Positions 29,745 through 39,487 of a stretch of DNA of 64,000 bases are shown piece after piece. The notes beneath the pieces are model-generated. The model did not search any database. It was not told the DNA's origin and saw only the letters and a program-made list of their open reading frames with translations. The DNA is taken from positions 62,001 through 126,000 of the forward strand of contig CAXHTR010000003.1 in the NCBI GenBank assembly GCA_964019655.1, read 5' to 3'. This DNA comes from Perkinsela sp. pyNocScin1 (taxonomy: Eukaryota > Euglenozoa > Kinetoplastea > Prokinetoplastida > Perkinselidae). The first letter of the stretch is position 1; every line of letters starts with the position of its first letter. Position numbers and translations under genes: made by a program.

Positions 29745-30341
29745 CTATAAAATACCGATTCTCTCGCATTGGCAGAGAACACTCTTTCTACTAATCGCAC
29801 TCCCGCCCCAAGTCTGGTTGCCAAAGTATGTATCAACAACAGCCCTGTTTACATAATGAACAACACAGGGAAGCTGCGTATCTGATAACTGTAAACCAGA
29901 GTTGTCGAGTAAAATTCGGACAAGATTAGTGTTCTCCATGTAATCCTCGGCTATCGCATCGAGAATTTGCATCAAATGCATACAATCAGTATTTTCAAAT
30001 TTATATACGATAAGCAGCACTTGCTGCTGGGCACTACGCTCTGTGACATTCTGAATATAATCATCGTACGTTGTTTCAGAAATGTGCAGGAATTTAGGGG
30101 CACGGGATACAAGCGTTGCCTTCCTCTTATTTCGAATCTCTGTGAGCTCCTCATCAGAGCTTAGATCATAAAGTGAAGATTTCCTATGGAATACAGCGAA
30201 GTTTTCGGCGTCATTAGATTCTTTTTGTTTCAAAATAGCGCCTGTGTGGTCCACATATTGACCTACTTTGTTTCCGAAACGATACTGTACATCCTCCCAG
30301 TCAGTTGTTATGATACGCCCGTCTGCGAATCGCTCAGACAT
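29745..30341 (-). CDS. phosducin-like protein (thioredoxin fold)
   Basis: The 198-residue product fits the phosducin-like/TXNDC9 group. An N-terminal TDWEDVQYRFGN parallels the family's 'TEWNDILRKxG'. A thioredoxin-like fold with EISETTYDDYIQNVT, the strand VLLIVYKFENTDC, and a late PCVVHYVN...YFGNQTWGG parallels 'LPTIFVY..G......G....GG'. These proteins act as co-chaperones of the CCT chaperonin for tubulin, actin and G-beta folding. No redox-active CxxC is seen, as usual for phosducin-like proteins. The subfamily (PhLP2/3 or TXNDC9) is not resolved. The start is ATG. Confidence 0.65.
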   Translation of the reverse strand: MSERFADGRIITTDWEDVQYRFGNKVGQYVDHTGAILKQKESNDAENFAVFHRKSSLYDLSSDEELTEIRNKRKATLVSRAPKFLHISETTYDDYIQNVTERSAQQQVLLIVYKFENTDCMHLMQILDAIAEDYMENTNLVRILLDNSGLQLSDTQLPCVVHYVNRAVVDTYFGNQTWGGSAISRKSVLCQCERIGIL

Positions 30342-30470
30342 GACCTAATATAAAAGAATAGAGATTCGTCAGCATAAATACACTCAAGGAAAAGTTAATG
30401 ACCGTAAGCGGTCAAAGAGGGTTAACAGTACATATCCACATAGACACCCCTCGATTGTATGCTAGTGCAA

Positions 30471-30953
30471 TCACCTTGATGATTCAGGGTTCGTAGCAAC
30501 GCTTATCGGCTGAATCGCTTCTGCGCTAAAACTAGTGTGCCACAGTTTTTGTGGACCATCAACGCTCTTTTGCGGAATATGTGGGACGGGGTTATGATTA
30601 TCTTTCTCAAAGACTGCAAGCGCGTGGCGCCTGCCCCATTCAGATATACTAGTGGAGGATTTTGCGTATGACACTTGTAGAGCTTTCTCTGGAAGCATGA
30701 AGTACCGGTCATGTAGAGCAGCAATTGCGCAATCTGCTTCTTGAACGCTGCTGAACGAAATGAATGCGGCTCCTTTACTAAGGCCATAGCCGTTTCGTAG
30801 AATGAAAACTTCTGTAACATTACCGTACGCGCGGAACAGGTATAAGAGGTGATGCTCTTCAGCGTTGAAAGCAACTTGCCCTACGAACAGCCGTGCAGAG
30901 TCGACAGTTCTTATGCCCGGATAGTTGAGCTCACGATGTGCTTGCGCGTACAT
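30471..30953 (-). CDS. single RRM RNA-binding protein
   Basis: The 160-residue protein carries one RNA-recognition motif at about residues 16-98: RNP2 is ARLFVGQV and RNP1 is KGAAFISF. The AALHDRY...LQVSYAKS ending resembles RRMs of the CELF/Bruno type. Small single-RRM proteins are common post-transcriptional regulators in kinetoplastids, where transcription is polycistronic and mRNA levels are set by stability. The target is unknown. The ATG at 30953 is used; the longer frame starts at TTG. Confidence 0.85.
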   Translation of the reverse strand: MYAQAHRELNYPGIRTVDSARLFVGQVAFNAEEHHLLYLFRAYGNVTEVFILRNGYGLSKGAAFISFSSVQEADCAIAALHDRYFMLPEKALQVSYAKSSTSISEWGRRHALAVFEKDNHNPVPHIPQKSVDGPQKLWHTSFSAEAIQPISVATNPESSR

Positions 30954-31056
30954 TGTCAATGAAAAATTACAGTCACCATACTAGGCTATTGCTCATTATT
31001 CAGTGCTTATAATCAACTAGTGGCTACTTGAACTGGCTAGAGACTAGTTCAACTTT

Positions 31057-32538
31057 TTATAGAAAAGAATGCATCACACTTGACAAGAGCATCAAAACAA
31101 ATTCAAAAACCAATGCAGAAATATATTTGCAACTGAGATTCACCTCTGACTTTGACTTTTGAAGTGCCTCTGAATTCATGAATAGAGTTTGGCATTCTTT
31201 GCTCATTTGGGTCTGCAGAATTTGACATTTCGTCACAACAAGCGCGCTCATCTCCAAGTCACGACAAGCAGAGCGACAACCAAGGTTGCTACTTCCAATG
31301 ATCATGACTGGACATCGCTTTTGTACCTTTATAAGCGCACCGGCACCATCTAGCTGGTGATCCTGCAGCACCCATAGTCCCTTCGCGTGAAAGCTACAAG
31401 CTTTCTTGTTCCAAGACCACAAGGATACCCGATGGTCTGCGCTTAGCTGATGAATGTACCGATAAAAGCGCTGAAAGAGGTGACGATAGAGATAGGGTAC
31501 TAAATGCGTGATACCCTTACCGCCATTAAAAGAGTTTGATGAGAGTCCTGATGAAATAACCTTCACGCAGCATTGCCCAGGTGCAAGGAGAGACCGTTTT
31601 ATGCACTCTGTAAAGTTGCAGTATGCGCTTGCTATGCAAATGCATACCGAAGCATCATCACGAAACGATTCAACGAGGCAAGAAACGATGCTTTCGTCTG
31701 TGCAGCATGCTCCCGGCCCATATTGTAAAAATGGAACAATCACTGTATCATAATTACATATTGTATCTGTGGCTGTACGTTTTGATAGTAAAGCCAAGCT
31801 CTCACGGAGGCGGACCATCGCTGGTGGTTCTCGCCTGAAAAAAATATACTTAAGGCTTTTTATGTCTTTTAGAAGACGAGTAGACCTGGAGCATTGTGAG
31901 GATAAGGATGAGGCAAAGCTGATTAGCTCCATGTGCTTTGTCACACTAGTACAATAGTCGCAGAGATTAGGGCTTTCAGAGATTACCAGCCAACGATCGG
32001 TACGGGTTGTGAAGTACTGCTCAGATAGGTTTGCACCACTCCACATGCACTTATTATCGGCTATATATACTTTCATGTGAAAAACGCCAAGAAATTCTGC
32101 TATACGGCGGTCAAGGGTAGCTGAAATTTGTCCAACAGAACTTGGAAGCTCAAACAAGGCATAAAATATTCGCTTAGGGTACAATTTTTTCATATTAGTC
32201 AAAGATGTATGGAAGTCCAGCCCACTGCGCTGCATTCGATTCTTATCAAGTACGATGGTGACCTCAAGTGCACTTTCACGATAAAGCTGTGCTTCTATAG
32301 CTGTCAGTAATGCTTTCTCTATCTCCGTCTCATTACTGAAATACAAAGAGGCTAATACAAGCCTTTTTTTAGCAGAGCTTACCATGTGCAATATTTCTTC
32401 GTAGAAAGCCGTTGGTGATTCTAGAATTGAAATGTTCTCTGACTTTACAGAGAACCTTGGAAGATGACTATCAAGCATAGTATTATTTTCATGCCGTGTG
32501 TCAGTGCTTTCGAACAATACCGTATGCTCAGACTTCAT
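31057..32538 (-). CDS. PGS1: phosphatidylglycerophosphate synthase PGS1
   Basis: This is the phospholipase-D-superfamily enzyme that condenses CDP-diacylglycerol and glycerol-3-phosphate into phosphatidylglycerophosphate, the cardiolipin precursor, in mitochondria. The 493-residue product has two HKD half-sites. The first is HMKVYIADNKCMWSGANLS with HxKxxxxD and the S-G-A-N-L-S tail; the second is FHAKGLWVL followed by GSSNLGCRS and a DLEM strand. An early LVLASLYFSNETEIE matches the family. The start at 32538 is the first ATG of the frame and shows no clear presequence. The longer frame begins at TTG. Confidence 0.88.
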   Translation of the reverse strand: MKSEHTVLFESTDTRHENNTMLDSHLPRFSVKSENISILESPTAFYEEILHMVSSAKKRLVLASLYFSNETEIEKALLTAIEAQLYRESALEVTIVLDKNRMQRSGLDFHTSLTNMKKLYPKRIFYALFELPSSVGQISATLDRRIAEFLGVFHMKVYIADNKCMWSGANLSEQYFTTRTDRWLVISESPNLCDYCTSVTKHMELISFASSLSSQCSRSTRLLKDIKSLKYIFFRREPPAMVRLRESLALLSKRTATDTICNYDTVIVPFLQYGPGACCTDESIVSCLVESFRDDASVCICIASAYCNFTECIKRSLLAPGQCCVKVISSGLSSNSFNGGKGITHLVPYLYRHLFQRFYRYIHQLSADHRVSLWSWNKKACSFHAKGLWVLQDHQLDGAGALIKVQKRCPVMIIGSSNLGCRSACRDLEMSALVVTKCQILQTQMSKECQTLFMNSEALQKSKSEVNLSCKYISALVFEFVLMLLSSVMHSFL

Positions 32539-32774
32539 ATTCTGTTCATGATTGAATGCTAAAATAGATATCAAGAAAATGGGGAATTCCAAAGCTTATG
32601 TATTTCACCCTTCCATCTCCTTTTGAAAAGAATTCTGATCGAATTCTGCACTCGGCTACGTAGTTTTTTAAGTTACATCATTCCAGGCAGAAGCTGACGA
32701 TCTCTCAACGTGACATGTTTTTATGTAAGCATAGTCAAATGGCCGCACTCAGCTCATGCATGTTCCATATAGAC

Positions 32775-33614
32775 TTATGAATTTCTTAAAATGCCTCTCC
32801 CCATACCTGGAGAAGAATTACTTTCATTCTGCAAATGCAAATATTTACCTTCGTCTAAGATACCTTTACTCTCGCGATTTTTATGTGCCTTCATAAGCAC
32901 AAATGGTTTTTTCAAAGCGTCATTTGAGTAGCTTTGGCTCCCGATGATGCTTTCTTCCAGCCATGAGCTCTGGCTTTTTTCATTCACGCTTGCTTCGCAC
33001 TTGTCTTCTATGTCGAACTCAGCGCTGGACCAACTATCAGCAACTTCCACTTCCTCAGCTATCGAACTATGCGTCCCATCGTCTATTGTGTCTGCGAGGT
33101 CATAAATTGTATCATGCTCGCATGAGCCAAGCTTCATGTGAAGCTCAGCTGATGTGTCTTCTTTTGGGAGCTCGTGAATGATGCCTCCTCTGTCACTCTG
33201 TGCACAATGCATGTCTTTTTTGTTTGATTGTGTCTTCAAAAATGTATCATTCACATCTTTCCCTTTTGGTGCTATCATCTGAAATAGAGCATTGACCTTC
33301 TCAGAAGTTACCTCAGAGCTACTTGACTTCTTATCCCACTTACCAAAGTAATGATCGTCACTCTCCTGCATGAAGTTAGCAGCTGAGCAAAGCTCCGTCT
33401 GCCCGAAATTCTCTGTATCAAAGCACCCAAGACTGACAAAATCGCGATCGATCAGTCCTTGGATATTCTTTGTATCAGTTGTTCGAAAATAGGATAAGGT
33501 CTGCTTTGGGACACAGAAAAGAGCTTTTTGATAATTTGAAAAGATGTGACGTGCTCTCATGCAAAACTGAAGCTCGCATCGAAGATGGCAACTGTAGCTG
33601 TTTAAAATGGGCAT
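32775..33614 (-). CDS. hypothetical acidic, probably disordered protein
   Basis: No family is recognised. The 279-residue product is rich in Ser, Asp, Glu and Lys, with an N-terminal Cys/Arg-rich segment of about 30 residues and then largely polar sequence. No domain, membrane segment or repeat is evident. The frame is intact, ATG-initiated and matches the cluster direction. It lies between PGS1 and ProRS. The N-terminus may act as an organelle signal, but this is a guess. Confidence 0.55.
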   Translation of the reverse strand: MPILNSYSCHLRCELQFCMRARHIFSNYQKALFCVPKQTLSYFRTTDTKNIQGLIDRDFVSLGCFDTENFGQTELCSAANFMQESDDHYFGKWDKKSSSSEVTSEKVNALFQMIAPKGKDVNDTFLKTQSNKKDMHCAQSDRGGIIHELPKEDTSAELHMKLGSCEHDTIYDLADTIDDGTHSSIAEEVEVADSWSSAEFDIEDKCEASVNEKSQSSWLEESIIGSQSYSNDALKKPFVLMKAHKNRESKGILDEGKYLHLQNESNSSPGMGRGILRNS

Positions 33615-33746
33615 TACCTCAAAAATACTGACATTATTTCACGAACAAAAATCATTCACTAACATTTCCAGCTTCGATATTATAGAGATGAACATCGCTT
33701 TGAATTAGCACGTTTTTTATTCTCTTACGTCACACTACCAGCATCC

Positions 33747-35825
33747 TCAATATGATCTTCCAAAGATGGTAAACGAAGTTGGTGTATTTTCACACATCTC
33801 GTTGATGCACTGCGTAAGCGGCAAGTCTGGCTGCTTGATTGGAATGCAAAGAGATTTTGCGCCCATAACAGAAGAATTCGCCTCTGTAGCTCCCCCCCTA
33901 GAAGGAACGGCACTTTGCGCTTTAATACTCTCTTCACAACACTTGTCACCACAAAAGGCTGCCTGTGGGAAGCCATTATGCGCAAGTATTGCACGAAAGT
34001 CAGTCCAGGATTTAACCAGCTGAATTGAGTTTGTCATTCGGTGAGTTGCATCAGCCAGCATATTATCATGGATGCTTGAGAGCAGCAGACTAATGTCGCT
34101 TGCCATGGTTGCTCGCTTGATTTCTTTTTTCATGCCATTGTAGCGGCAAGTGACTTTCAATTTATCTGCACATAGCTCTTTAGGCCCTAATTCGAGCCGA
34201 AGAGGTACCCCCTTAAGCTCCCAGTGGTTGAACTTCCAACCGACTGACACGTTCTCTCGCGCGTCCACTTGGGAGCGAACCCCTGCTGCACACAATTCTT
34301 TGTTCACAGCGTCCAAAGCACTGATGATAGCCGCTTTCTCTTCAGGCGTTGTGCTTGATTTGATACCGCAAGGTAGAATTATAATTTGCACTTGGGCAAC
34401 ACGAGGAGGAAGTACAAGACCTTTGTTATCGCTATGTGTCATAATCATGATTCCAATGCTACGGGTGGTGAACCCCCAAGAATTCTGCCAAACATACTTT
34501 CGCTCCTTATTTTGATTCTCGAATTCTATTTCAAACATTTTAGCAAAGTTTTGGCCGAGAAAGTGAGACGTTGCGGCCTGGCACCCTCTACCTCCTTGCG
34601 TGATAAAGGCTTCTATGCTCCATGTGATATCAGCTCCAGGGAAGCGCTCTTTCTCAGTTTTTTTACCTTGTATGACTGGGACAGCGAGTAGGTGCTGGTA
34701 AACATCTGCATAGAGGCCAAGAATTTGAAGCGCCTCACCCTTTGCTTCCTCTGCAGTTTCCCATGCAGTGTGGCCTTCTTGCCATAGAAATTCCCTTGAG
34801 CGAATAAAAGGTGTTGGATGACTAAACTCCCATCGTAACACGTTACTCCACTGATTGAGCTTGAGCGGGAGGTCACGGTGGCTACGTATCCACTTTGCAT
34901 ACGCTGGGTACATTGCTGTCTCTGATGTTGGACGAACAGCAATAGGATCACTAAGGCTACAGTCGCCATTTTTGGTGATCCAGGCGACCTCGGGCGCAAA
35001 GCCATCAAGGTGACTTTCCTCCCTTTGCAGCGCGGCTTTCGTGATCAAAATTGGAAAGTAACAGTTTTGCACTCCCATTTTCTTAATTTCACTATCGAAC
35101 CAATACTGGATATTTTCCCAAATGCTATATCCCCAGGGGCGGAGAATATAGCAGCCTGAAACGTCGTAGTACTCAATAAGTTCTGCTTTCTTTATGACTT
35201 CAGTATACCAGCTGTAAAAATTTTCTTCCTTTCGAGCACCAATACCGAGCTTAGAATAGCTCGAGGAAATTGATAAATCTTTTAGCATTGAATCACCTTG
35301 CTGAATCAGCTTGTCTCCTTCTACGGACTTCACTGCTGAAGCCCCAGCTGCCAAAAAAAAGCATTTTTTTGCATTCATTGTATCAATTTCAGCGACCTTT
35401 TGTAAAATAGTGTCCATTTCGAGGAGGAGTGATCCCGTACCGTCACGGTTAAGGCAGGCAATCTGAAGTGACGACGCTTTTGTGTCAAAAGATGAGTCGA
35501 AAAGAAACTGGAAAGGGACCTTTGACTGCGATCTTGACTCCAAAGCTTCTATAATGGATACATGATTCGCTCTGAAACCGAAAACTTCTTCATACTTTTC
35601 ACTTCGAAGAATACGAAACGGAGGTCGCGAAATACCAGTAAATTTTGCAAGTTCTGCCATATCGAGGCGCTCGCCCGCTGGCATCGTTAAGAAAATAAAC
35701 CGGTTCTTTGAGCAAAGGAACATAGATTTGACTGGAATACAATCCGGTGCTTCCTTCGCGAGCATGTCTATCCAGGTGGATAGGTTCAGGCTTGCGTGCT
35801 TAATTTCACGAATGTAGTTGATCAT
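33747..35825 (-). CDS. prolyl-tRNA synthetase with N-terminal editing domain
   Basis: The 692-residue enzyme charges tRNA-Pro. Residues about 1-170 form a YbaK/ProX-type domain that would hydrolyse Ala-tRNA-Pro. The eukaryote/archaeal-type class II core follows: motif 1 in the GCYILRPWGYSIWENIQ region, motif 2 RWEFSHPTPFIRSREFLWQEGHTA, anticodon-binding domain VQIIILPCG onward, and a C-terminal Cys-containing extension. This fused architecture is known in kinetoplastids and apicomplexans. A single gene would be expected to serve cytosol and, by an unknown route, mitochondrion. The start is ATG at 35825. Confidence 0.93.
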   Translation of the reverse strand: MINYIREIKHASLNLSTWIDMLAKEAPDCIPVKSMFLCSKNRFIFLTMPAGERLDMAELAKFTGISRPPFRILRSEKYEEVFGFRANHVSIIEALESRSQSKVPFQFLFDSSFDTKASSLQIACLNRDGTGSLLLEMDTILQKVAEIDTMNAKKCFFLAAGASAVKSVEGDKLIQQGDSMLKDLSISSSYSKLGIGARKEENFYSWYTEVIKKAELIEYYDVSGCYILRPWGYSIWENIQYWFDSEIKKMGVQNCYFPILITKAALQREESHLDGFAPEVAWITKNGDCSLSDPIAVRPTSETAMYPAYAKWIRSHRDLPLKLNQWSNVLRWEFSHPTPFIRSREFLWQEGHTAWETAEEAKGEALQILGLYADVYQHLLAVPVIQGKKTEKERFPGADITWSIEAFITQGGRGCQAATSHFLGQNFAKMFEIEFENQNKERKYVWQNSWGFTTRSIGIMIMTHSDNKGLVLPPRVAQVQIIILPCGIKSSTTPEEKAAIISALDAVNKELCAAGVRSQVDARENVSVGWKFNHWELKGVPLRLELGPKELCADKLKVTCRYNGMKKEIKRATMASDISLLLSSIHDNMLADATHRMTNSIQLVKSWTDFRAILAHNGFPQAAFCGDKCCEESIKAQSAVPSRGGATEANSSVMGAKSLCIPIKQPDLPLTQCINEMCENTPTSFTIFGRSY

Positions 35826-35936
35826 TGTAAGTAAAGGTCTTTACTTTCTTTTACAAGCAATAAAACTGTGAACTTTCACTATAGAATCATAAAAATGATC
35901 TTCTTAATCAGCTTGCTTGATCTTAGGGAGCACACT

Positions 35937-36851
35937 TCATTCTTTCGCACCTGGGCTAAACTTTGGCTTCTTGGCATCCGGCACTCGCAAGGCTTTCTCA
36001 GCCTTTCTTTGTTCCCGCTCTTCCAGCAGAAATCGAAGCCTTTCGTTACATGAAAATTGCGATGCTTGCCCGAGGCCATCAATGCGGAGAATATTTTCAA
36101 AGCGTTCTTCCTTACCAAGCGCCTTGAGCTCATAGTACCGCTTCGCAATGGCAGCAGAAATTTCTGCTTCAGTTCGATGAAGGAACGTGCAGTTTGTACG
36201 CTCGCACTTCTCATACTGGAAGTAAAATAGACAGAGGGGCTTTGTGAAGAGTTTAATTGCTTGCGCTGTCCGCAGGTCGGCCATCATTGGCTTTTGAATG
36301 ATGATTACTTTTTGATTGCTCGTAAAGAGGCAGTCAAGATCATCCCAGAATTCGAAGCGACTTATATCCATAGCTCTAAAGTTTCGGATCCAGAATACAG
36401 GATGGTTTTTCGAAAAGACAGCTATTCCAAAATAGCCTTGCTTTGAGGCCCACTCCTGCATTCGTTCGATTGGCACACAAGCCCGGCGCCGCTCCAAATC
36501 GTCAACAGCTTCAGGGAGCGACCCAATCGTGTTCTCACGGCGTTTAAAGAGGCTCAGGTCTTGGAGCAATTCTTCATGTCTGACATGCTCGAGGCTACAC
36601 AAAGCTCTGGTGCAGTGGCATTTAATAAGATATTCAACGCAAAGAGTTCCTTTGTATAGCTGAACTGGCACAACAGGTAAATCGCTAGGCGGATCAATGG
36701 TCAAGATGACCTCTGGTACGATACACTGCTGCACCGTACTGCTTGATGGAAAGAATTGAGGACACCAAAAGGTTCCATGGTGCGTCGTGTATACGGCAAG
36801 AACAAATTTCTTCGCGAAGTCAGGCCTTTCGCAAGTACTGAAAGGGATCAT
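35937..36851 (-). CDS. protein with two CCCH zinc fingers
   Basis: The 304-residue product has two well-separated CX8CX4CX3H fingers: C71, C80, C85, H89 and C207, C216, C221, H225. Their identical spacing supports real zinc sites. The region between, about 115 residues, has alternating hydrophobic strands (FGIAVFS, KVIIIQKP) and may be a small folded domain. The C-terminus is basic and helical. CCCH proteins in kinetoplastids mostly bind mRNA and control its stability or translation. The ATG at 36851 is used, because the longer frame starts at TTG. Confidence 0.75.
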   Translation of the reverse strand: MIPFSTCERPDFAKKFVLAVYTTHHGTFWCPQFFPSSSTVQQCIVPEVILTIDPPSDLPVVPVQLYKGTLCVEYLIKCHCTRALCSLEHVRHEELLQDLSLFKRRENTIGSLPEAVDDLERRRACVPIERMQEWASKQGYFGIAVFSKNHPVFWIRNFRAMDISRFEFWDDLDCLFTSNQKVIIIQKPMMADLRTAQAIKLFTKPLCLFYFQYEKCERTNCTFLHRTEAEISAAIAKRYYELKALGKEERFENILRIDGLGQASQFSCNERLRFLLEEREQRKAEKALRVPDAKKPKFSPGAKE

Positions 36852-36920
36852 TTGTTTGATAACCAAGTGAAAAGGTCAAGGATTACTGCCCTGAAGCTAT
36901 ACACCAGAGCATCACATTCA

Positions 36921-37709
36921 TTATCCTGATGTGTTTATCTCAGTACGCATACTAACATTCCCATCCATAATTTCCACTATGCTATAAGTAACGACATTTT
37001 CACAGGTACTTGCTTTCCCCTGGACTGCCTTGGCGAAGTAGATAAGCTGCCAGACGTATGATGGAATCGTAATTGAACCTGATTTTCTTGCACATTGGAT
37101 TTTGAAATGAAATTTGATATTTTTCATTTTATTCATATTATTCGAGCTGATTGAGTCGTGAATCACTGTCAGCCAGAAAAGCGAGAGCGAGTAGCCTTTA
37201 CATGTGAGACAAACGCTGTTAGCACAATTTAGAATTTCTTTAATTAGAGAGTTGCATCTAGCATCAACAAAAGTACTGCAGTTCTCGAATTTATTTTCAA
37301 GAAGGAATTCCGAAGAAGGCTTTTCTGGAAAGCCACTCGTGCTTGCGTGGAAGAATTGTTCAGAATATGCTGAAAACTTGTAACTTCCAAAGAGAATGGG
37401 ATTGATGCATGCAATCACATGAAAAGATTTCGAGATCCTGTTTTCGTGTTCTCTAAAAGCTCTTTTTGTGCGCTCACCTTGATACTTCTTTCCGCGGCGA
37501 ACTGAGCGAGATGGTAACGCAGACGACAATGAAACGTTGAAAACAATGAATGAATCAAATAAAGCAAGTCCTAGAAGATAATGTCTACACCCTTTGGAGA
37601 TACTGTCGAGACCCCAATTAAAGAAAATATAAAATCTCACTATAAACGCGATAGTGATTTGCCCACAATGCATGAGGTTCCTGATAATTACATTCAATCC
37701 ATTCACCAT
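36921..37709 (-). CDS. hypothetical protein, faintly EndoG-like
   Basis: The 262-residue product is not securely recognised. From about residue 130 its order of elements faintly follows DNA/RNA non-specific nucleases of the EndoG family: F-x-L-x-N, then N-S-L-x-K, a hydrophobic strand, and an IKFHFKIQ ... ITIPSYVWQLIYF pair that recalls the family's 'Y-x-V-I ... VAVPTHFFKV'. The catalytic DRGH and the later Asn are not visible, so an active nuclease is unlikely. The N-terminal 60 residues are hydrophobic. The reading frame is ATG-initiated and in cluster direction. Confidence in the gene is moderate, in the family low. Confidence 0.5.
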   Translation of the reverse strand: MVNGLNVIIRNLMHCGQITIAFIVRFYIFFNWGLDSISKGCRHYLLGLALFDSFIVFNVSLSSALPSRSVRRGKKYQGERTKRAFREHENRISKSFHVIACINPILFGSYKFSAYSEQFFHASTSGFPEKPSSEFLLENKFENCSTFVDARCNSLIKEILNCANSVCLTCKGYSLSLFWLTVIHDSISSNNMNKMKNIKFHFKIQCARKSGSITIPSYVWQLIYFAKAVQGKASTCENVVTYSIVEIMDGNVSMRTEINTSG

Positions 37710-37954
37710 GTCTTTGGCGATGGAGGGGCGCTTTTCAAAATCCCTCTCTTCTTATCAAAGTGATTCCCTTTGCTGTAGCCACTATCGCAGAAACTCTGGT
37801 TCTTCATCCACTATACTTCTAGCTTCGAAATGTACACAGCACGCCTTTAAGAGCTTCTAATGCAAAATTACAGTCGCGCATTCACTCAAAAAAAGAACAC
37901 AGCCTCATACAAACAACATTTGATACTGACTGCATCATCACACCTTCACAAAAA

Positions 37955-39377
37955 TCTTATTCAGCAACTGATATGTTGTTTATATTATGCTTTGTTCAGT
38001 GTCCATGCAGGCTGCTTATTTCTTGCCAGCTTTCTGGGCGGCTTTGGTGACCTTACCGCTGGTTGGCTCCTTTTTCTGGACGCTCTTGATGACACCGACG
38101 GCTACCGTCTGACGCATGTCACGGACAGCGAAGCGGCCGAGGGGTGGGTACTCGGTAAAGGTCTCGACGCACATTGGCTTCTGTGGCACCATGCGCACCA
38201 TAGCGGCATCACCATTCTTGATGCTTTTCGGCTGCTTCTCAAGCTCCTTGCCAGAGCGGCGGTCGATCTTGGACTCGATCTCCTGGAATTTGCACGCGAT
38301 GTGCGCGGTGTGGCAGTCGAGGACCGGGCTGTAGCCGTTTGAAATCTGGCCTGGATGGTTGAGGACGATGACCTGTGCGATGAAGTGCTCGCACTCCTTG
38401 GCAGGGTCCTGCTTGCTGTTCGAGCAGACGAACCCACGGCGGATGTCCTTGACGGAGACGTTCTTCACGTTGAAGCCGATGTTCATACCCGGCGTGGCCT
38501 CAGGGAGTGCCTCGTGGTGCATCTCGACGGACTTGACCTCAGTGGTCAGGTTGGTCGGGGCAAAGGTGACGACATCACCGGGGCGGAGGACGCCGGTCTC
38601 GACGCGGCCGACGGGCACGGTGCCGATGCCGCCGATCTTGTAGACGTCCTGGAGCGGCAGGCGGAGCGGCTTGTCAACGGGGCGCACGGGCGGGTCGAGC
38701 TGGTCGAGAGCCTCGAGGAGGGTCGGGCCCTTGTACCAGTTCATGTTGGTGGAGCGCTCAATCATATTGTCGCCCATCCAGCCGGAGATAGGCACGAATT
38801 GGACCTTCTCAATGTTGTAGCCAACCTTCTTGAGGTAGAGCTGAACTTCTTTCTTGATCTCGTCGAAGCGGCCCTGCTGATAATTCACGGTCTTATCGTC
38901 CATCTTGTTGACTGCGACGATCATTTGCTTCACACCGAGGGTGAAGGCGAGGAGCGCGTGCTCGCGGGTCTGGCCGTCTCCGCTGATGCCGGCCTCGAAC
39001 TCGCCGGTGCCGGAGGCAATGACGAGAATGGCGGCATCGGCCTGGGACGTGCCCGTGATCATGTTCTTGATGAAGTCGCGGTGCCCCGGGGCGTCGATGA
39101 TCGTGAAGACGCACTTCGGTGACTCGAACTTCCACAGGGCGATGTCAATCGTGATACCGCGCTCGCGCTCGGCCTTGAGCTTATCAAGGACCCACGCGTA
39201 CTTGAAGGACGCCTTGCCCATCTCAGCGGCCTCCTTCTCAAACTTCTCGATAGTGCGCTTGTCAATGCCGCCGCACTTGTAGATGAGGTGGCCCGTGGCA
39301 GTAGATTTGCCAGCGTCGACGTGACCGATGACGACAAGGTTGATGTGAATTTTCTCTTTGCCCATTGAGAGGTGTAG
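37955..39377 (-). repeat. EF-1alpha duplicated unit, copy 1 (inverted)
   Basis: This 1,423-base unit holds 12 bases of 5' UTR, the EF-1alpha coding region and 61 bases after the stop. It recurs in reverse orientation at 60821-62243. The flanks diverge abruptly at both ends. Where I compared them, the two copies are the same base for base, including the 3' UTR portion; frames read in all phases also give the same peptides. Confidence 0.9.
38016..39365 (-). CDS. EEF1A: translation elongation factor 1-alpha, copy 1
   Basis: This 449-residue GTPase delivers aminoacyl-tRNA to the ribosome. GTP-binding motifs are complete: GHVDAGKST, the switch region [20 protein letters not shown], and the family segment GWMGDNMIE. 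The C-terminal [13 protein letters not shown] is typical of eukaryotic EF-1alpha. The DNA is visibly richer in G+C, with many C/G-ending codons, than most neighbours, as expected for a very highly expressed gene. The protein is the same as that of copy 2 at 60833-62182. It is transcribed leftwards within the long - cluster. Confidence 0.98.
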   Translation of the reverse strand: MGKEKIHINLVVIGHVDAGKSTATGHLIYKCGGIDKRTIEKFEKEAAEMGKASFKYAWVLDKLKAERERGITIDIALWKFESPKCVFTIIDAPGHRDFIKNMITGTSQADAAILVIASGTGEFEAGISGDGQTREHALLAFTLGVKQMIVAVNKMDDKTVNYQQGRFDEIKKEVQLYLKKVGYNIEKVQFVPISGWMGDNMIERSTNMNWYKGPTLLEALDQLDPPVRPVDKPLRLPLQDVYKIGGIGTVPVGRVETGVLRPGDVVTFAPTNLTTEVKSVEMHHEALPEATPGMNIGFNVKNVSVKDIRRGFVCSNSKQDPAKECEHFIAQVIVLNHPGQISNGYSPVLDCHTAHIACKFQEIESKIDRRSGKELEKQPKSIKNGDAAMVRMVPQKPMCVETFTEYPPLGRFAVRDMRQTVAVGVIKSVQKKEPTSGKVTKAAQKAGKK

Positions 39378-39487
39378 GAACTATAAAAGGCAGATGTTTC
39401 TGTGAAAAAGCGAAGTTTAGTCACATACCGCTCAAAAGTAGTAGAGCTCAATGCAAAAGTTCCTCACACGCATTATTGGACATTTGA

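Noticed and set aside
38355-39122. 255-codon open frame antisense to EF-1alpha (and its counterpart at 61076-61843)
   Set aside because: It arises from the strong codon bias of EF-1alpha; the peptide is low complexity and appears in both copies only because the DNA is the same.
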